A stretch of DNA of 64,000 bases from positions 310,001 to 374,000 of the forward strand of contig NZ_JACBJQ010000001.1 of assembly GCF_013404075.1 (NCBI RefSeq), given 5' to 3'. Of this stretch, positions 16,671 through 25,049 are shown piece after piece. The stretch comes from Mycolicibacterium vinylchloridicum. GTDB taxonomy: Bacteria; Actinomycetota; Actinomycetes; Mycobacteriales; Mycobacteriaceae. A program made the position numbers and the translations under genes. Each line of letters opens with the position of its first letter. Positions within the stretch are counted from its first letter, which is position 1. Under the pieces are notes generated by a model. The model was not told the DNA's origin. It was given only the letters and a program-made list of their open reading frames with translations, and ran no database searches.

Positions 16671-17456
16671 TCAGCGCTGGTAGTTGGGAGCCTGTGTGCC
16701 AGCCTGACTGGCACTGCGCGGCTGCTGCGGACGCAGCGGCGGCGGGACCTCGGCGCGTCCGGGCGGCAGCTCGCCGCGGCCGGCGGGTGCCAGGGGGCGG
16801 CCCGGGGACGCGTTGCGGCGCCCGGCTGACTGGGGCAGCGCGGGCTGCGCGGTCGGCGGCAGTACCCGCAGCAGGTCGTTGAACTGCCGCACAGTCCGCA
16901 GACCCTCATCCCACTGGGCGCGGGTCGAGGAGATCGGCATGGACACCAGCGTCCAGTTCTGTTCGTTCCACATGATTTCGGCGCAGTCCGGCGCGGTGTG
17001 GGCGAAGGTGACCATCCGGCGGTCGCACGCCCGGCGGGCGGCGTCGAGGTTGGTCGAGTAGACCATCCGCGGGCCGATGGCGCCCAACAGCCAGATGTCG
17101 CTCTCGCGCGGCTCGGCGATGCCCTTGAGCCGCAGGTCCATCACGACATTGGTGCCGACCTTGCGGTGCAGGGCGATCACGGTGGCGACGTCCTCGAGGT
17201 CGAAGATGTACACCGCCTCACCGCGGATCTGACCCAGCACCACATTCCGGGCGGTGACATCGCCGACGGTCGACATCACGCCGCGTTTCCAGCGGTCGAT
17301 GATCTCGGTGGACTCGGGTTCGAAGTCGAACCCGTGCGACCGCGCCCAGGACTTGCGGCGGCGGCCCAAGCCACGTCGACGGCCGATGTCGACGTACAAC
17401 AGCACCGCCGCACCCACGAAGCAGAGCGCGGACAGCGTGAACCAGAACGGAACCAT
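16671..17456 (-). CDS. ttfA: TtfA, trehalose monomycolate transport factor
   Basis: A 261-residue protein with one N-terminal membrane helix (residues about 4-25), a cytoplasmic basic stretch (RRRGLGRRRKSW), a globular domain to about residue 190 and a Pro/Arg-rich disordered tail. This architecture and its place between clpB and pyrE match Rv0383c/TtfA, an essential partner of MmpL3 in exporting trehalose monomycolate to the outer membrane (family knowledge recalled). The tail is variable between species. The upstream gene is a hydrolase 78 bp away on the same strand, so a separate promoter is likely. Confidence 0.8.
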   Translation of the reverse strand: MVPFWFTLSALCFVGAAVLLYVDIGRRRGLGRRRKSWARSHGFDFEPESTEIIDRWKRGVMSTVGDVTARNVVLGQIRGEAVYIFDLEDVATVIALHRKVGTNVVMDLRLKGIAEPRESDIWLLGAIGPRMVYSTNLDAARRACDRRMVTFAHTAPDCAEIMWNEQNWTLVSMPISSTRAQWDEGLRTVRQFNDLLRVLPPTAQPALPQSAGRRNASPGRPLAPAGRGELPPGRAEVPPPLRPQQPRSASQAGTQAPNYQR

Positions 17457-17534
17457 TAGACGTAGCGTATCTGTTCACTGCCCGGTTGCGAGAACTCCAG
17501 CAGGTCACAAGCCCATTACGTGCCGCTATCTTGC

Positions 17535-18908
17535 TCAGTTGGCGATCTGGTCACCGACCGAGAAGCTCGCTGCCGCGAGGTCGAGGATTTCCTGACGGTC
17601 GGCCGCCAACACGAACCCGGCGCCGATCGCCTGGTCCAGTGCCGCGGCGAAGCGCGCCAGATACTCGGTCCGCCCGCCGGGATATAGCCTGGCCAGCGTC
17701 TCGGCGTCGAACGGCTCACCTGACCCGAAGATCGCGAGCAGCACGTTGTCTCCCGCGCTGGCACCCGACGTCCGGGCGGTCGGGACGTCCACCCAGGGAG
17801 TGCGCAAGCCGCCGGTGGCGAGGCCGTTCGCATCGACGACGATCTCGGGCGGGTCGGCATCGGTCAGGTCGATCGGCGGCGCACTCGGCGCCGGCCGCCC
17901 GGTCCGCACCCAGTCGTGCAGTCCGGCCACCGCGGCTTGCAGCACGTAGTGGTGCTGCGGCGCGAAGTTGATGCAGTGCGGCAGCTGCTGACCCATCAGC
18001 TCATTGGTCGGCGCGTAGGCCGCCACGATCTGATCCAGCGGCACCGCGCCGGTGTCGATGAAGCCCACCTTGATCGTGTAGTTGTCGCCGTGCGCCGAGC
18101 CGGGGATCTCCCAGACGCGCAGCGTGTCGGTATCCGGAACGCGGGCGTGGACGTAGCCGAGCAGCCGCGCGCCGAGCAGGTCGGTTTCGGTGATGACGGC
18201 CAGCACCGGCACTCGCAGGTCCGCGCGGAACGGCACCGGTCGGGTGTGGAATTCACCAGATTCATCGAGCAGGGACGTGCCGTCCAGCGGGGCCGCCGAC
18301 CCGAACCGGGAGTGGATCAGGAAACCGTCATAGACACCGGCACCCGGGTCGACGTCGTTGACGTAGGTGGTCAGGAAGGTGGCCGACTGTGACTCCCCCG
18401 CAGCGAGCACGAACTGCGGTGTCAGACCGTCGATCACACCGGCGCGCACGGCGCGGCCAACCTGCGTGAAGATGTCGTAGGCGAAGCTGTCACCCGGATG
18501 GTGAAGGCTTGAATATCGTTGTGGATCAAGGGTTTTCAGCGACGCATCGCCAACAAGACTCAGGCCGCCCTCGACCCCGACACGCTGAGCGGATACGACG
18601 ACGTACGCGTAGCCGGCACGCACGATCTCCCGGTGGGCCATGAACCAGACGGCGGGCGCGTCGATCCCGCCGCTGACATTGAGCCATTCGACGATGACGG
18701 TGCCGTTCCAGGCAGCCTCGTCGATCGGCTGCAGGACCACGATGCGGGTGGTGTATTCGGCGGTCGTCGGCGGGTTGTACGAAGAGGCTGTGCCGGCAAC
18801 GAAATATTCGTCGGCGCGGTAGCCGACGGTGGCCAGGTCGTAGGCCCCGGTCAGGAGGTTCGGTTTTCCGGGGACCGCGCTGATGACGGGGTTGATGGTC
18901 GGCACCAT
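17535..18908 (-). CDS. Alpha/beta-hydrolase-domain protein (Abhydrolase_10-like)
   Basis: A 457-residue protein with a nucleophile elbow AAGESQSATF (Ser in GESQS) near residue 168 and a later segment GSAHGDN supplying the likely catalytic His. The family is a group of uncharacterised actinobacterial hydrolases near 450 residues. No signal peptide. The ATG at 18908 overlaps the stop of the upstream monooxygenase as TGATG; a TTG one codon earlier is less likely. Coupling to a flavin monooxygenase suggests the pair oxidises then hydrolyses a ketone or ester substrate, possibly Baeyer-Villiger-like, but this is inference. Confidence 0.8.
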   Translation of the reverse strand: MVPTINPVISAVPGKPNLLTGAYDLATVGYRADEYFVAGTASSYNPPTTAEYTTRIVVLQPIDEAAWNGTVIVEWLNVSGGIDAPAVWFMAHREIVRAGYAYVVVSAQRVGVEGGLSLVGDASLKTLDPQRYSSLHHPGDSFAYDIFTQVGRAVRAGVIDGLTPQFVLAAGESQSATFLTTYVNDVDPGAGVYDGFLIHSRFGSAAPLDGTSLLDESGEFHTRPVPFRADLRVPVLAVITETDLLGARLLGYVHARVPDTDTLRVWEIPGSAHGDNYTIKVGFIDTGAVPLDQIVAAYAPTNELMGQQLPHCINFAPQHHYVLQAAVAGLHDWVRTGRPAPSAPPIDLTDADPPEIVVDANGLATGGLRTPWVDVPTARTSGASAGDNVLLAIFGSGEPFDAETLARLYPGGRTEYLARFAAALDQAIGAGFVLAADRQEILDLAAASFSVGDQIAN

Positions 18909-20125
18909 CAATCAATAGCAGAGGCCGGCACCGGGTAGTCGGGATATCCCATGGCGTCGTACAGCCGCACCCCCTTGTTGTTGAGCTTGGCGACGGCCCT
19001 GCTCAGACCGGCCGGCAGCGTATCGAGAACGCGGCCCGCGGTGACCAGCCCCCACACCCCGAACTCCGATCGCGGCACGAGCGTCTTGGCCACGGTGCGG
19101 GCGAACGCCCGGCTGTGCCGCACCGGGTCGGCCATGACCCGCTCATAGGCGGCGAAGGCCGCCACGTGGTCGCCGCCGGCCCGCTCGAGTTCACCGGCCA
19201 GCACATAGGCGCCCAGTACCGCCAGGCTGGTGCTGCCCCCGACGGCCGGCCCCGGGCAATAGCCGGCATCGCCGACGAGGGTGACGCGACCGCGCGACCA
19301 GCTGGTCATTTCCAGTTGGGTGATCGAGTCGAAGTAGAACGTGCCCGGCCCGTCGAGTTCACCCAACCAGCGATCGACAACCGGGTTCAGGCCGGCGAAT
19401 TGGGTGCGCAGCAGGGCACGCTGGCGGGCGTCGTCGCGGTGGTGATAGTCCAGCGGGGCGTCGGGACGGAACAGGAACACCGCACGCGCATCGTCGAGGT
19501 GATCGGCGGTATAGATCGCCGCCCACCGCTTGGCGTCCAGGAAGTTGGTCATTTCGCCATCGCGCGCAAAGGTTTTCGGCACCGACAGCACGGCGAGATA
19601 GCCGCCGAGGAACCTGCTGTGCCCGGCGTCGGGGCCGAAGACGAGTTGCCGCACTCCTGAATGCAGGCCGTCGGCGCCGACGATCACGTCGTAACGGCGC
19701 TGCGCCGAGCGGGCGAAGTCGACGGCGCCGTCGTCGGCGATCGCGGTGATCTGGTCGCCGAACAGGTACTCGATATCGTCCCGACCCGCGTCGTAGTAGA
19801 TCTGGCTGAGGTCGTCGCGCATGATCTCGACGTGCCGGTCGGATATGACGCCGACGAGTTTCAGATAGTCGACGTCGACCGGCGGCCGCCCGTTGGTGCG
19901 CTGCAGGATCATTCGGGTGGTACCGGTGGCGCGCCCCTTGACCTTGTCGATCACGCCCATCTGTTCGGAGATCTCCATCGCCGGCCGGAAGAGGTCGACG
20001 GCGTGGCCGCCCGTCTTTCGCAGTGCGGGTGCGCGTTCGACGACCGTCACGTCGAACCCGCGGCGGGTGAGCCAGTAGGCCAGTACCGGTCCGGCGATGC
20101 TGGCGCCCGAGATGAGTACGCGCAT
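18908..20125 (-). CDS. FAD-dependent monooxygenase (class A hydroxylase-like)
   Basis: A 405-residue flavoprotein of the PHBH/TetX-like group. It has the FAD GxGxxG variant SGASIAGP near residues 5-12, an acidic-strand end ERAP, the DG motif VGADGLHSGVR near 150 and the GD motif LVGDAGYCPGP near 280. The start chosen is the ATG at 20125, preceded by GGAGGT at a 4-bp spacing, rather than an ATG four codons earlier that contains the ribosome site. Divergent from a tetR gene across a gap with two operator copies, which predicts TetR repression relieved by a ligand. Confidence 0.87.
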   Translation of the reverse strand: MRVLISGASIAGPVLAYWLTRRGFDVTVVERAPALRKTGGHAVDLFRPAMEISEQMGVIDKVKGRATGTTRMILQRTNGRPPVDVDYLKLVGVISDRHVEIMRDDLSQIYYDAGRDDIEYLFGDQITAIADDGAVDFARSAQRRYDVIVGADGLHSGVRQLVFGPDAGHSRFLGGYLAVLSVPKTFARDGEMTNFLDAKRWAAIYTADHLDDARAVFLFRPDAPLDYHHRDDARQRALLRTQFAGLNPVVDRWLGELDGPGTFYFDSITQLEMTSWSRGRVTLVGDAGYCPGPAVGGSTSLAVLGAYVLAGELERAGGDHVAAFAAYERVMADPVRHSRAFARTVAKTLVPRSEFGVWGLVTAGRVLDTLPAGLSRAVAKLNNKGVRLYDAMGYPDYPVPASAID

Positions 20126-20141
20126 GGCGACCTCCATTCCA

Positions 20142-20162
20142 CTTACTTAACGGTCGGTAAGT
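20142..20162. promoter_or_regulatory. Putative TetR operator, copy 1
   Basis: Reads CTTACTTAAC, two variable bases, TCGGT, one variable base, AGT. It is an imperfect palindrome (ACTTAC...GTAAGT) lying 16 bp from the monooxygenase start. The same pattern recurs 35 bp away, a typical arrangement for a TetR protein controlling a divergent gene pair. Confidence 0.65.
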
Positions 20163-20176
20163 ATATCGGTCGCGAG

Positions 20177-20197
20177 CTTACTTAACAATCGGTCAGT
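20177..20197. promoter_or_regulatory. Putative TetR operator, copy 2
   Basis: Second copy of the pattern at 20142, identical at 18 of 21 positions, 12 bp upstream of the tetR GTG start. Its position would occlude the tetR promoter or ribosome site, fitting autoregulation. Confidence 0.65.
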
Positions 20198-20209
20198 TAG
20201 GGTGGCTAC

Positions 20210-20764
20210 GTGAGCAGGCCCGTGTCAGGAACCCGTGAACGGATCCAGGATGTCGCCCGCGAACTGTTCGGCCAGAAGGGTGTGCAACGGACCAGTCTGC
20301 AGGACATCGCCGATCGGCTCGGCATCACCAAGCCCGCGCTGTACTACCACTTCAAGTCCCGCGAAGACCTGGTTCGCAGCATTCTGCAACCGCTGATCGA
20401 CGAGGGCGAGCGCTTCGTCACCGAGCAGGAGAACCGCGCGCCGACCGCCCGGGCCACGCCTCGCGAACTGCTCGAGGGCTACTTCGACTTCCATTACCGC
20501 CACCGGGCCGACCTGATGCTGGTGGTGACCGAGTTGACCACACTGGCTGACCTCGGATTGATCGACACACTGCTGGCATGGCGAGAGCGGCTGTGCCGGT
20601 TGGTGTTCGGACGGCGACCTACCCTCGAGCAGTCGGCGCGCGGTGTCATCGCGTTCGGCGGTCTGCAGGACTGCTGTCTGCAATTCCCCGACACCCCATA
20701 CCGGCGGCTACGCGAGGCCACCGTCACCGGTGCGCTCGCGGCGCTGGGCCTGCCCGACACTTAA
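20210..20764 (+). CDS. TetR/AcrR-family transcriptional regulator
   Basis: A 184-residue regulator. Residues about 8-54 form the TetR helix-turn-helix (RIQDVARELFGQKGVQRTSL, then DIADRLGITKPALYYHFKSR). The remaining helices form a ligand-binding and dimerisation domain of unknown specificity. GTG start follows GGTGG. It is divergent from the monooxygenase-hydrolase operon, with two copies of a likely operator between them. Its stop is 49 bp from the clpB stop on the opposite strand, with a hairpin terminator between. Confidence 0.9.
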   Translation: MSRPVSGTRERIQDVARELFGQKGVQRTSLQDIADRLGITKPALYYHFKSREDLVRSILQPLIDEGERFVTEQENRAPTARATPRELLEGYFDFHYRHRADLMLVVTELTTLADLGLIDTLLAWRERLCRLVFGRRPTLEQSARGVIAFGGLQDCCLQFPDTPYRRLREATVTGALAALGLPDT

Positions 20765-20767
20765 CGC

Positions 20768-20802
20768 GTAGGGTCCCCACACCTTTGGTGCGGGGACCCT
20801 AC
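20768..20802. terminator. Bidirectional hairpin terminator
   Basis: GTAGGGTCCCC pairs with GGGGACCCTAC (11 bp), then after one A/C mismatch CACC pairs with GGTG around a TTT loop. It lies between the convergent tetR and clpB genes and can serve both strands. No strong T-run follows, as is common for mycobacterial terminators. Confidence 0.75.
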
Positions 20803-20812
20803 GTCGTGAGAC

Positions 20813-23359
20813 TCAGCCCAGGATCAGGTGTTCACCGTCCGGACTGACGTTGACCGGCACCACGTCGCCGTCGTGCACCTCACCGGCGAGCAACAGCTTG
20901 GCCAACTGATCGCCGATGGCCTGCTGCACGAGCCGCCGCAGCGGCCGAGCGCCGTACAGCGGATCGAACCCACGGTCGGCCAGCCACTTCTTGGCCTGCA
21001 GCGACACCTCCAATTCCAGGCGACGCTGACGCAGGCGCTTCTGCAGCTGCGCCAACTGGATATCCACGATCTGGACCAGCTCGTCGGGGTTCAGCGCGTC
21101 GAAGATGAGCACATCGTCGAGGCGGTTGATGAACTCCGGCTTGAAGGCCGCGCGCACCGCCGCCATCACCTGCTCCTCGGTACCACCCGACCCCAGGTTC
21201 GAAGTCAAGATGAGGATCGTGTTGCGGAAGTCGACCGTGCGGCCCTGGCCGTCGGTCAGCCGTCCCTCGTCGAGAACCTGCAGCAGCACGTCGAACACGT
21301 CCGGGTGAGCCTTCTCGACCTCGTCGAACAGCACCACCGTGTAGGGGCGACGTCGCACCGCCTCGGTCAGCTGACCGCCCTGGTCGTAGCCGATGTAGCC
21401 GGGCGGAGCACCGACAAGCCTTGCCACCGAATGCTTTTCGCCGTACTCGCTCATGTCGATGCGAACCATCGCCCGCTCGTCGTCGAACAGGAAGTCGGCC
21501 AGCGCCTTGGCCAGCTCGGTCTTACCGACACCGGTCGGACCGAGGAACAGGAACGAGCCCGTCGGCCGGTTCGGGTCGGCGACACCGGCACGCGAGCGCC
21601 GGACCGCGTCGGAAACCGCTTGTACCGCCTTCGTTTGGCCGACAACCCGTCGACCGAGCTCTTCCTCCATGCGCAGCAGCTTGGCGGTCTCGCCTTCGAG
21701 CATCCGGCCGGCGGGGATGCCGGTCCACGCCGACACCACGTCGGCGATGTCATCGGGTCCGACCTGCTCCTTGAGCATGACGGCCTCGCGGGCCTCGACC
21801 TGCGGAAGTGCCGCGTCGAGCTTCTTCTCCACCTCGGGGATGCGCCCGTAGCGCAGCTCGGCGGCCTTGGCGAGGTCACCGTCGCGCTCGGCCCGATCGG
21901 CCTCGCCGCGCAGCACCTCGAGCTGCTCCTTGAACTCACGCACGATGTCGATGGCGTTCTTCTCGTTCTGCCACCGGGTGGTCAGCTCGGCCAGCTTCTC
22001 CCGAAGGTCGGCCAGCTCGGCACGCAGCTTCTCGAGGCGCTCCTTGGAAGCAGCATCCTCTTCCTTGGCCAGCGCCATCTCCTCGATCTCCAACCGGCGG
22101 ACCAGCCGTTCGACCTCGTCGACCTCGACGGGGCGGGAGTCGATCTCCATGCGCAGTCGCGAGGCGGCCTCGTCGACCAGGTCGATGGCCTTGTCCGGCA
22201 GGAACCGGCTGGTGATGTAGCGGTCGGACAGGGTGGCGGCCGCAACCAGCGCCGAGTCGGTGATCTGCACGCCGTGGTGCACCTCGTAGCGGTCCTTGAG
22301 ACCGCGCAGGATGCCGACGGTGTCCTCGACCGAGGGCTCGCCGACCAGCACCTGCTGGAAGCGGCGCTCGAGTGCGGCGTCCTTCTCGATGTACTTGCGG
22401 TACTCGTCGAGGGTCGTCGCACCGACCAGCCGCAGTTCGCCGCGGGCCAGCATCGGCTTGATCATGTTGCCGGCGTCCATCGCGCCTTCGCCGGTGGCGC
22501 CGGCGCCGACGATGGTGTGCAGCTCGTCGATGAACGTGATGATCTGCCCTGCCGAGTTCTTGATGTCATCGAGGACGGCCTTGAGCCGCTCCTCGAATTC
22601 ACCGCGGTACTTGGCACCGGCGACCATCGAGCCGAGATCCAGTGAGATGACGGTCTTGTCGCGCAGGCTTTCCGGCACGTCGCCGGCCACGATGCGCTGG
22701 GCCAGTCCCTCGACGATCGCGGTCTTACCCACGCCGGGCTCACCGATGAGCACCGGGTTGTTCTTGGTGCGGCGGCTCAGCACCTGGATGACGCGGCGAA
22801 TCTCGTTGTCACGCCCGATGACCGGGTCGAGCTTGCCTTCCCGGGCACGCGAGGTCAGGTCGGTGGAGTACTTCTCCAGCGCCTGGTAGCTGGCCTCGGG
22901 ATCCGGGCTGGTGACCCGGGCGCTGCCGCGGACCTTTGCGAACGCCTCACGCAGAGCCTGCGGGGAGGCGCCGTGTCCGGTGAGCAGCTTGGCCGTGTCG
23001 GAGTCACCGGTGGCCAGGCCGACCATCAGGTGCTCGGTAGAGACGTATTCGTCGTCCATCTCGGTGGCCAGCTGCTGGGCGGCGGTGATGGCCGCCAGCG
23101 ACTCGCGCGAGAGCTGGGGTTGGGAGGTCGCACCACTGCTCGATGGCAGCCGGTCGACCAGGCGCTGGGCCTCGGTGCGGATGGTGGCGGGATCGACACC
23201 GACAGCCTCGAGCAGCGGCGCAGCGATGCCGTCGGCCTGCGTGAGCAGCGCCAACAGCAGGTGGGCGGGCCTGATCTCCGGGTTGCCGGCCGCACTGGCA
23301 GCCTGCAACGCGGCGGTCAGCGCCGCCTGAGTCTTGGTTGTCGGGTTGAAAGAATCCAC
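20813..23359 (-). CDS. clpB: ClpB disaggregase
   Basis: An 848-residue AAA+ hexameric disaggregase that works with DnaK/DnaJ/GrpE to resolubilise aggregates. It has the Clp N-domain (1-150), NBD1 with Walker A GEPGVGKT at 206-213, the coiled-coil M-domain (about 400-530), and NBD2 with Walker [15 protein letters not shown] near 608. Arginine-finger regions are intact and length is full. The start ATG follows GTGAGGTG. A HAIR element at 23445-23465 predicts HspR repression, shared with dnaK. Matches Rv0384c in context. Confidence 0.97.
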   Translation of the reverse strand: MDSFNPTTKTQAALTAALQAASAAGNPEIRPAHLLLALLTQADGIAAPLLEAVGVDPATIRTEAQRLVDRLPSSSGATSQPQLSRESLAAITAAQQLATEMDDEYVSTEHLMVGLATGDSDTAKLLTGHGASPQALREAFAKVRGSARVTSPDPEASYQALEKYSTDLTSRAREGKLDPVIGRDNEIRRVIQVLSRRTKNNPVLIGEPGVGKTAIVEGLAQRIVAGDVPESLRDKTVISLDLGSMVAGAKYRGEFEERLKAVLDDIKNSAGQIITFIDELHTIVGAGATGEGAMDAGNMIKPMLARGELRLVGATTLDEYRKYIEKDAALERRFQQVLVGEPSVEDTVGILRGLKDRYEVHHGVQITDSALVAAATLSDRYITSRFLPDKAIDLVDEAASRLRMEIDSRPVEVDEVERLVRRLEIEEMALAKEEDAASKERLEKLRAELADLREKLAELTTRWQNEKNAIDIVREFKEQLEVLRGEADRAERDGDLAKAAELRYGRIPEVEKKLDAALPQVEAREAVMLKEQVGPDDIADVVSAWTGIPAGRMLEGETAKLLRMEEELGRRVVGQTKAVQAVSDAVRRSRAGVADPNRPTGSFLFLGPTGVGKTELAKALADFLFDDERAMVRIDMSEYGEKHSVARLVGAPPGYIGYDQGGQLTEAVRRRPYTVVLFDEVEKAHPDVFDVLLQVLDEGRLTDGQGRTVDFRNTILILTSNLGSGGTEEQVMAAVRAAFKPEFINRLDDVLIFDALNPDELVQIVDIQLAQLQKRLRQRRLELEVSLQAKKWLADRGFDPLYGARPLRRLVQQAIGDQLAKLLLAGEVHDGDVVPVNVSPDGEHLILG

Positions 23360-23444
23360 GACACCTCACTTTCGGTCAGGCCGTGCCCGCGGACAGTCGG
23401 AAGGGCACGGCAAAATGCTTGTCGCCTTCTTCAACATCGTCAAG

Positions 23445-23465
23445 GTTGAGTCTGTTCCGCTCAAC
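23445..23465. promoter_or_regulatory. HAIR element (HspR operator) upstream of clpB
   Basis: GTTGAGT-N7-GCTCAAC, a near match to the HAIR consensus CTTGAGT-N7-ACTCAAG, 85 bp before the clpB ATG. HspR, encoded at 32799, is expected to bind here and repress until heat shock titrates DnaK. Confidence 0.85.
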
Positions 23466-23552
23466 TTAAACTTTTCTGAACCCTCTTCGCGAGGGGCTTT
23501 CGGCCTTGATTTCGGGGTATACCGCCCCGATATTCGAACATATGATCGATAC

Positions 23553-23861
23553 ATGGGGGACTTGGCGTCGATCGGCTACAACGGTCAGCCCGTCCGTGAC
23601 CCGTTCAGATCGGTGCGCCCGCCCATCCCGGTGCTGATCGACCTCACCGTGCTGTTTCCCCGCGAGCCTCATCGGTCGGGGCGCTATCACCCGCACGGTC
23701 TGCAGATGCACAAGGTCGTCACCGGAACCCTGAGTTGTTGGGGCATCTGCGAGCAGGGCGACTGGTGGGGGTTGGTGACCTACGAGATCGCGTACGGATC
23801 ACGCCGAAAGGCGGTGACGCACTGGGTGCCGGCCTGGACGTTGCGACGCAAGCCGGGCTGA
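23553..23861 (+). CDS. Small Trp-rich conserved hypothetical protein
   Basis: A 102-residue soluble protein with no signal or membrane segment. The C-terminal half is Trp-rich (CWGICEQGDWWGLVTYEI and HWVPAW), suggesting a compact beta structure. The upstream frame is open but composition changes; the ATG at 23553 lies just after a TATGATC sequence that could be a -10 region, making a near-leaderless transcript possible. No family recognised. It is divergent from clpB and shares its regulatory gap, so the HAIR box could also affect it. Confidence 0.6.
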   Translation: MGDLASIGYNGQPVRDPFRSVRPPIPVLIDLTVLFPREPHRSGRYHPHGLQMHKVVTGTLSCWGICEQGDWWGLVTYEIAYGSRRKAVTHWVPAWTLRRKPG

Positions 23862-23879
23862 CTCGACGACCGTCAGAGC

Positions 23880-24296
23880 TTAGGTACGCCCGGCGTTCGG
23901 CGGGGACGTCGTGGCGTACGGATTGGTCAGGGTGACCGTCGTCGTGGGAGTGGAGTCGTCCGTCTCCGGTGGGCTCGTCAGCTCGCCCGCGGTGTCCAAA
24001 GGCGACGTCGGCGTCGGCGAAGCCGGAGTCGGATTCATATCGGTGGTCGAGATCCGCGGCGAGGTCGTGCGCGATGTCGTAGACGTCTTACGAGATGTCG
24101 TCGTCGGCGTTGTGCTGATCGCCGGCGCATACGTTCCTGGCGAGTCACGTCGCTGCGAGCTGTCCGCGGTGTCCATGACTGCCCACACCAACATCACCAA
24201 CAGCAGTACCGCTGCGACCCCCGAGACGTAGATCAAGGTGTTCTGCTGGCCATCGTGGCCGCCATCACCCTTTTCTTCGTCGGCATCGTTGCCCAC
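23880..24296 (-). CDS. Single-pass membrane protein with Thr/Ser/Pro-rich extracytoplasmic tail
   Basis: A 138-residue protein with an acidic/Gly N-terminus (1-18), one hydrophobic helix (LIYVSGVAAVLLLVMLVWAV, about 21-41) and a low-complexity Ser/Thr/Pro tail to the end. The layout resembles the PWYR-type proteins of the iniBAC region but lacks the PWYR motif. Such tails are typical O-mannosylation targets in mycobacteria (family knowledge). It starts 62 bp before and divergent to the GAP-family gene. Function unknown. Confidence 0.65.
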   Translation of the reverse strand: MGNDADEEKGDGGHDGQQNTLIYVSGVAAVLLLVMLVWAVMDTADSSQRRDSPGTYAPAISTTPTTTSRKTSTTSRTTSPRISTTDMNPTPASPTPTSPLDTAGELTSPPETDDSTPTTTVTLTNPYATTSPPNAGRT

Positions 24297-24357
24297 GGGC
24301 AGAGATAGTACGGTCAGCCGTGGCCGCGCGTTGTCCGACTATCGCCAGGAGGCACCT

Positions 24358-25026
24358 GTGACGACCAGTCTGGGCTCAGAACTGATCGAATTGATCCCCC
24401 TGGCGCTCGTCATCACGCTGTCCCCGCTGACGATCATCCCGGGCATCCTCATGCTGCACACGCCCTCACCCCGCCCCACCAGCATGGCGTTCTTGCTGGG
24501 CTGGGTGCTGGGTATCGGCGCACTCACCGCGGGGTTCGTGCTGGTGTCCGACGCTCTGGGCGGACTGAACAAACAGCCGACGTGGGCGCCCTACGTTCGG
24601 ATCGCAGTCGGCGGGGCGCTGATCGTGTTCGGTCTCTACCGATGGTTCACCCGCAAGCGCGCAGAACACACGCCCGGCTGGCTGACGTCGATGACCACCA
24701 TCAGGCCCGCCCGTGCCTTCGTGACCGCGATCGTGTTGGTGGTGGTCAACCCCAAGGTGCTGTTCATGTGCGCCGCGGCCGGCCTGGCGATCGGATCGGC
24801 GGGCCTGGGCACCACCGGGGCCTGGACGGCTGACGCGGTGTTCACCGCCATCGCGGCGTCATCGGTGGCGCTGCCGGTGCTGGCCTACCTGGTGGCCGGC
24901 GAGCGTCTGGACGAACCGCTGAACAAACTGAAGAACTGGATGGAGGCCCAGCACGCGACGCTCGTCGCCGTGATCCTGGTCGTGCTCGGTGTCATGGTGT
25001 TGTACAAGGGCATTCACGGCCTGTAG
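24358..25026 (+). CDS. GAP-family (Sap/LysE-like) membrane protein
   Basis: A 222-residue polytopic protein with about six hydrophobic segments starting near residue 8 (LIELIPLALVITLSPLTIIPGILML), matching the peptidoglycolipid-addressing (GAP) family, distant relatives of LysE exporters implicated in moving glycopeptidolipids or small solutes. The GTG at 24358 follows AGGAGG with 5-bp spacing; a longer frame overlaps the divergent gene and looks non-coding. Its stop lies 23 bp before the flavohaemoglobin gene, a likely operon. Substrate unknown. Confidence 0.8.
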   Translation: MTTSLGSELIELIPLALVITLSPLTIIPGILMLHTPSPRPTSMAFLLGWVLGIGALTAGFVLVSDALGGLNKQPTWAPYVRIAVGGALIVFGLYRWFTRKRAEHTPGWLTSMTTIRPARAFVTAIVLVVVNPKVLFMCAAAGLAIGSAGLGTTGAWTADAVFTAIAASSVALPVLAYLVAGERLDEPLNKLKNWMEAQHATLVAVILVVLGVMVLYKGIHGL

Positions 25027-25049
25027 CCGACACGCCTAAAATCGCCGCC

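Noticed and set aside
20828..22645. Long plus-strand open frame (605 codons) antisense to clpB
   Set aside because: It mirrors clpB codon structure, has His/Arg/Gln-rich composition, no ribosome site and no domain; a high-GC shadow frame.
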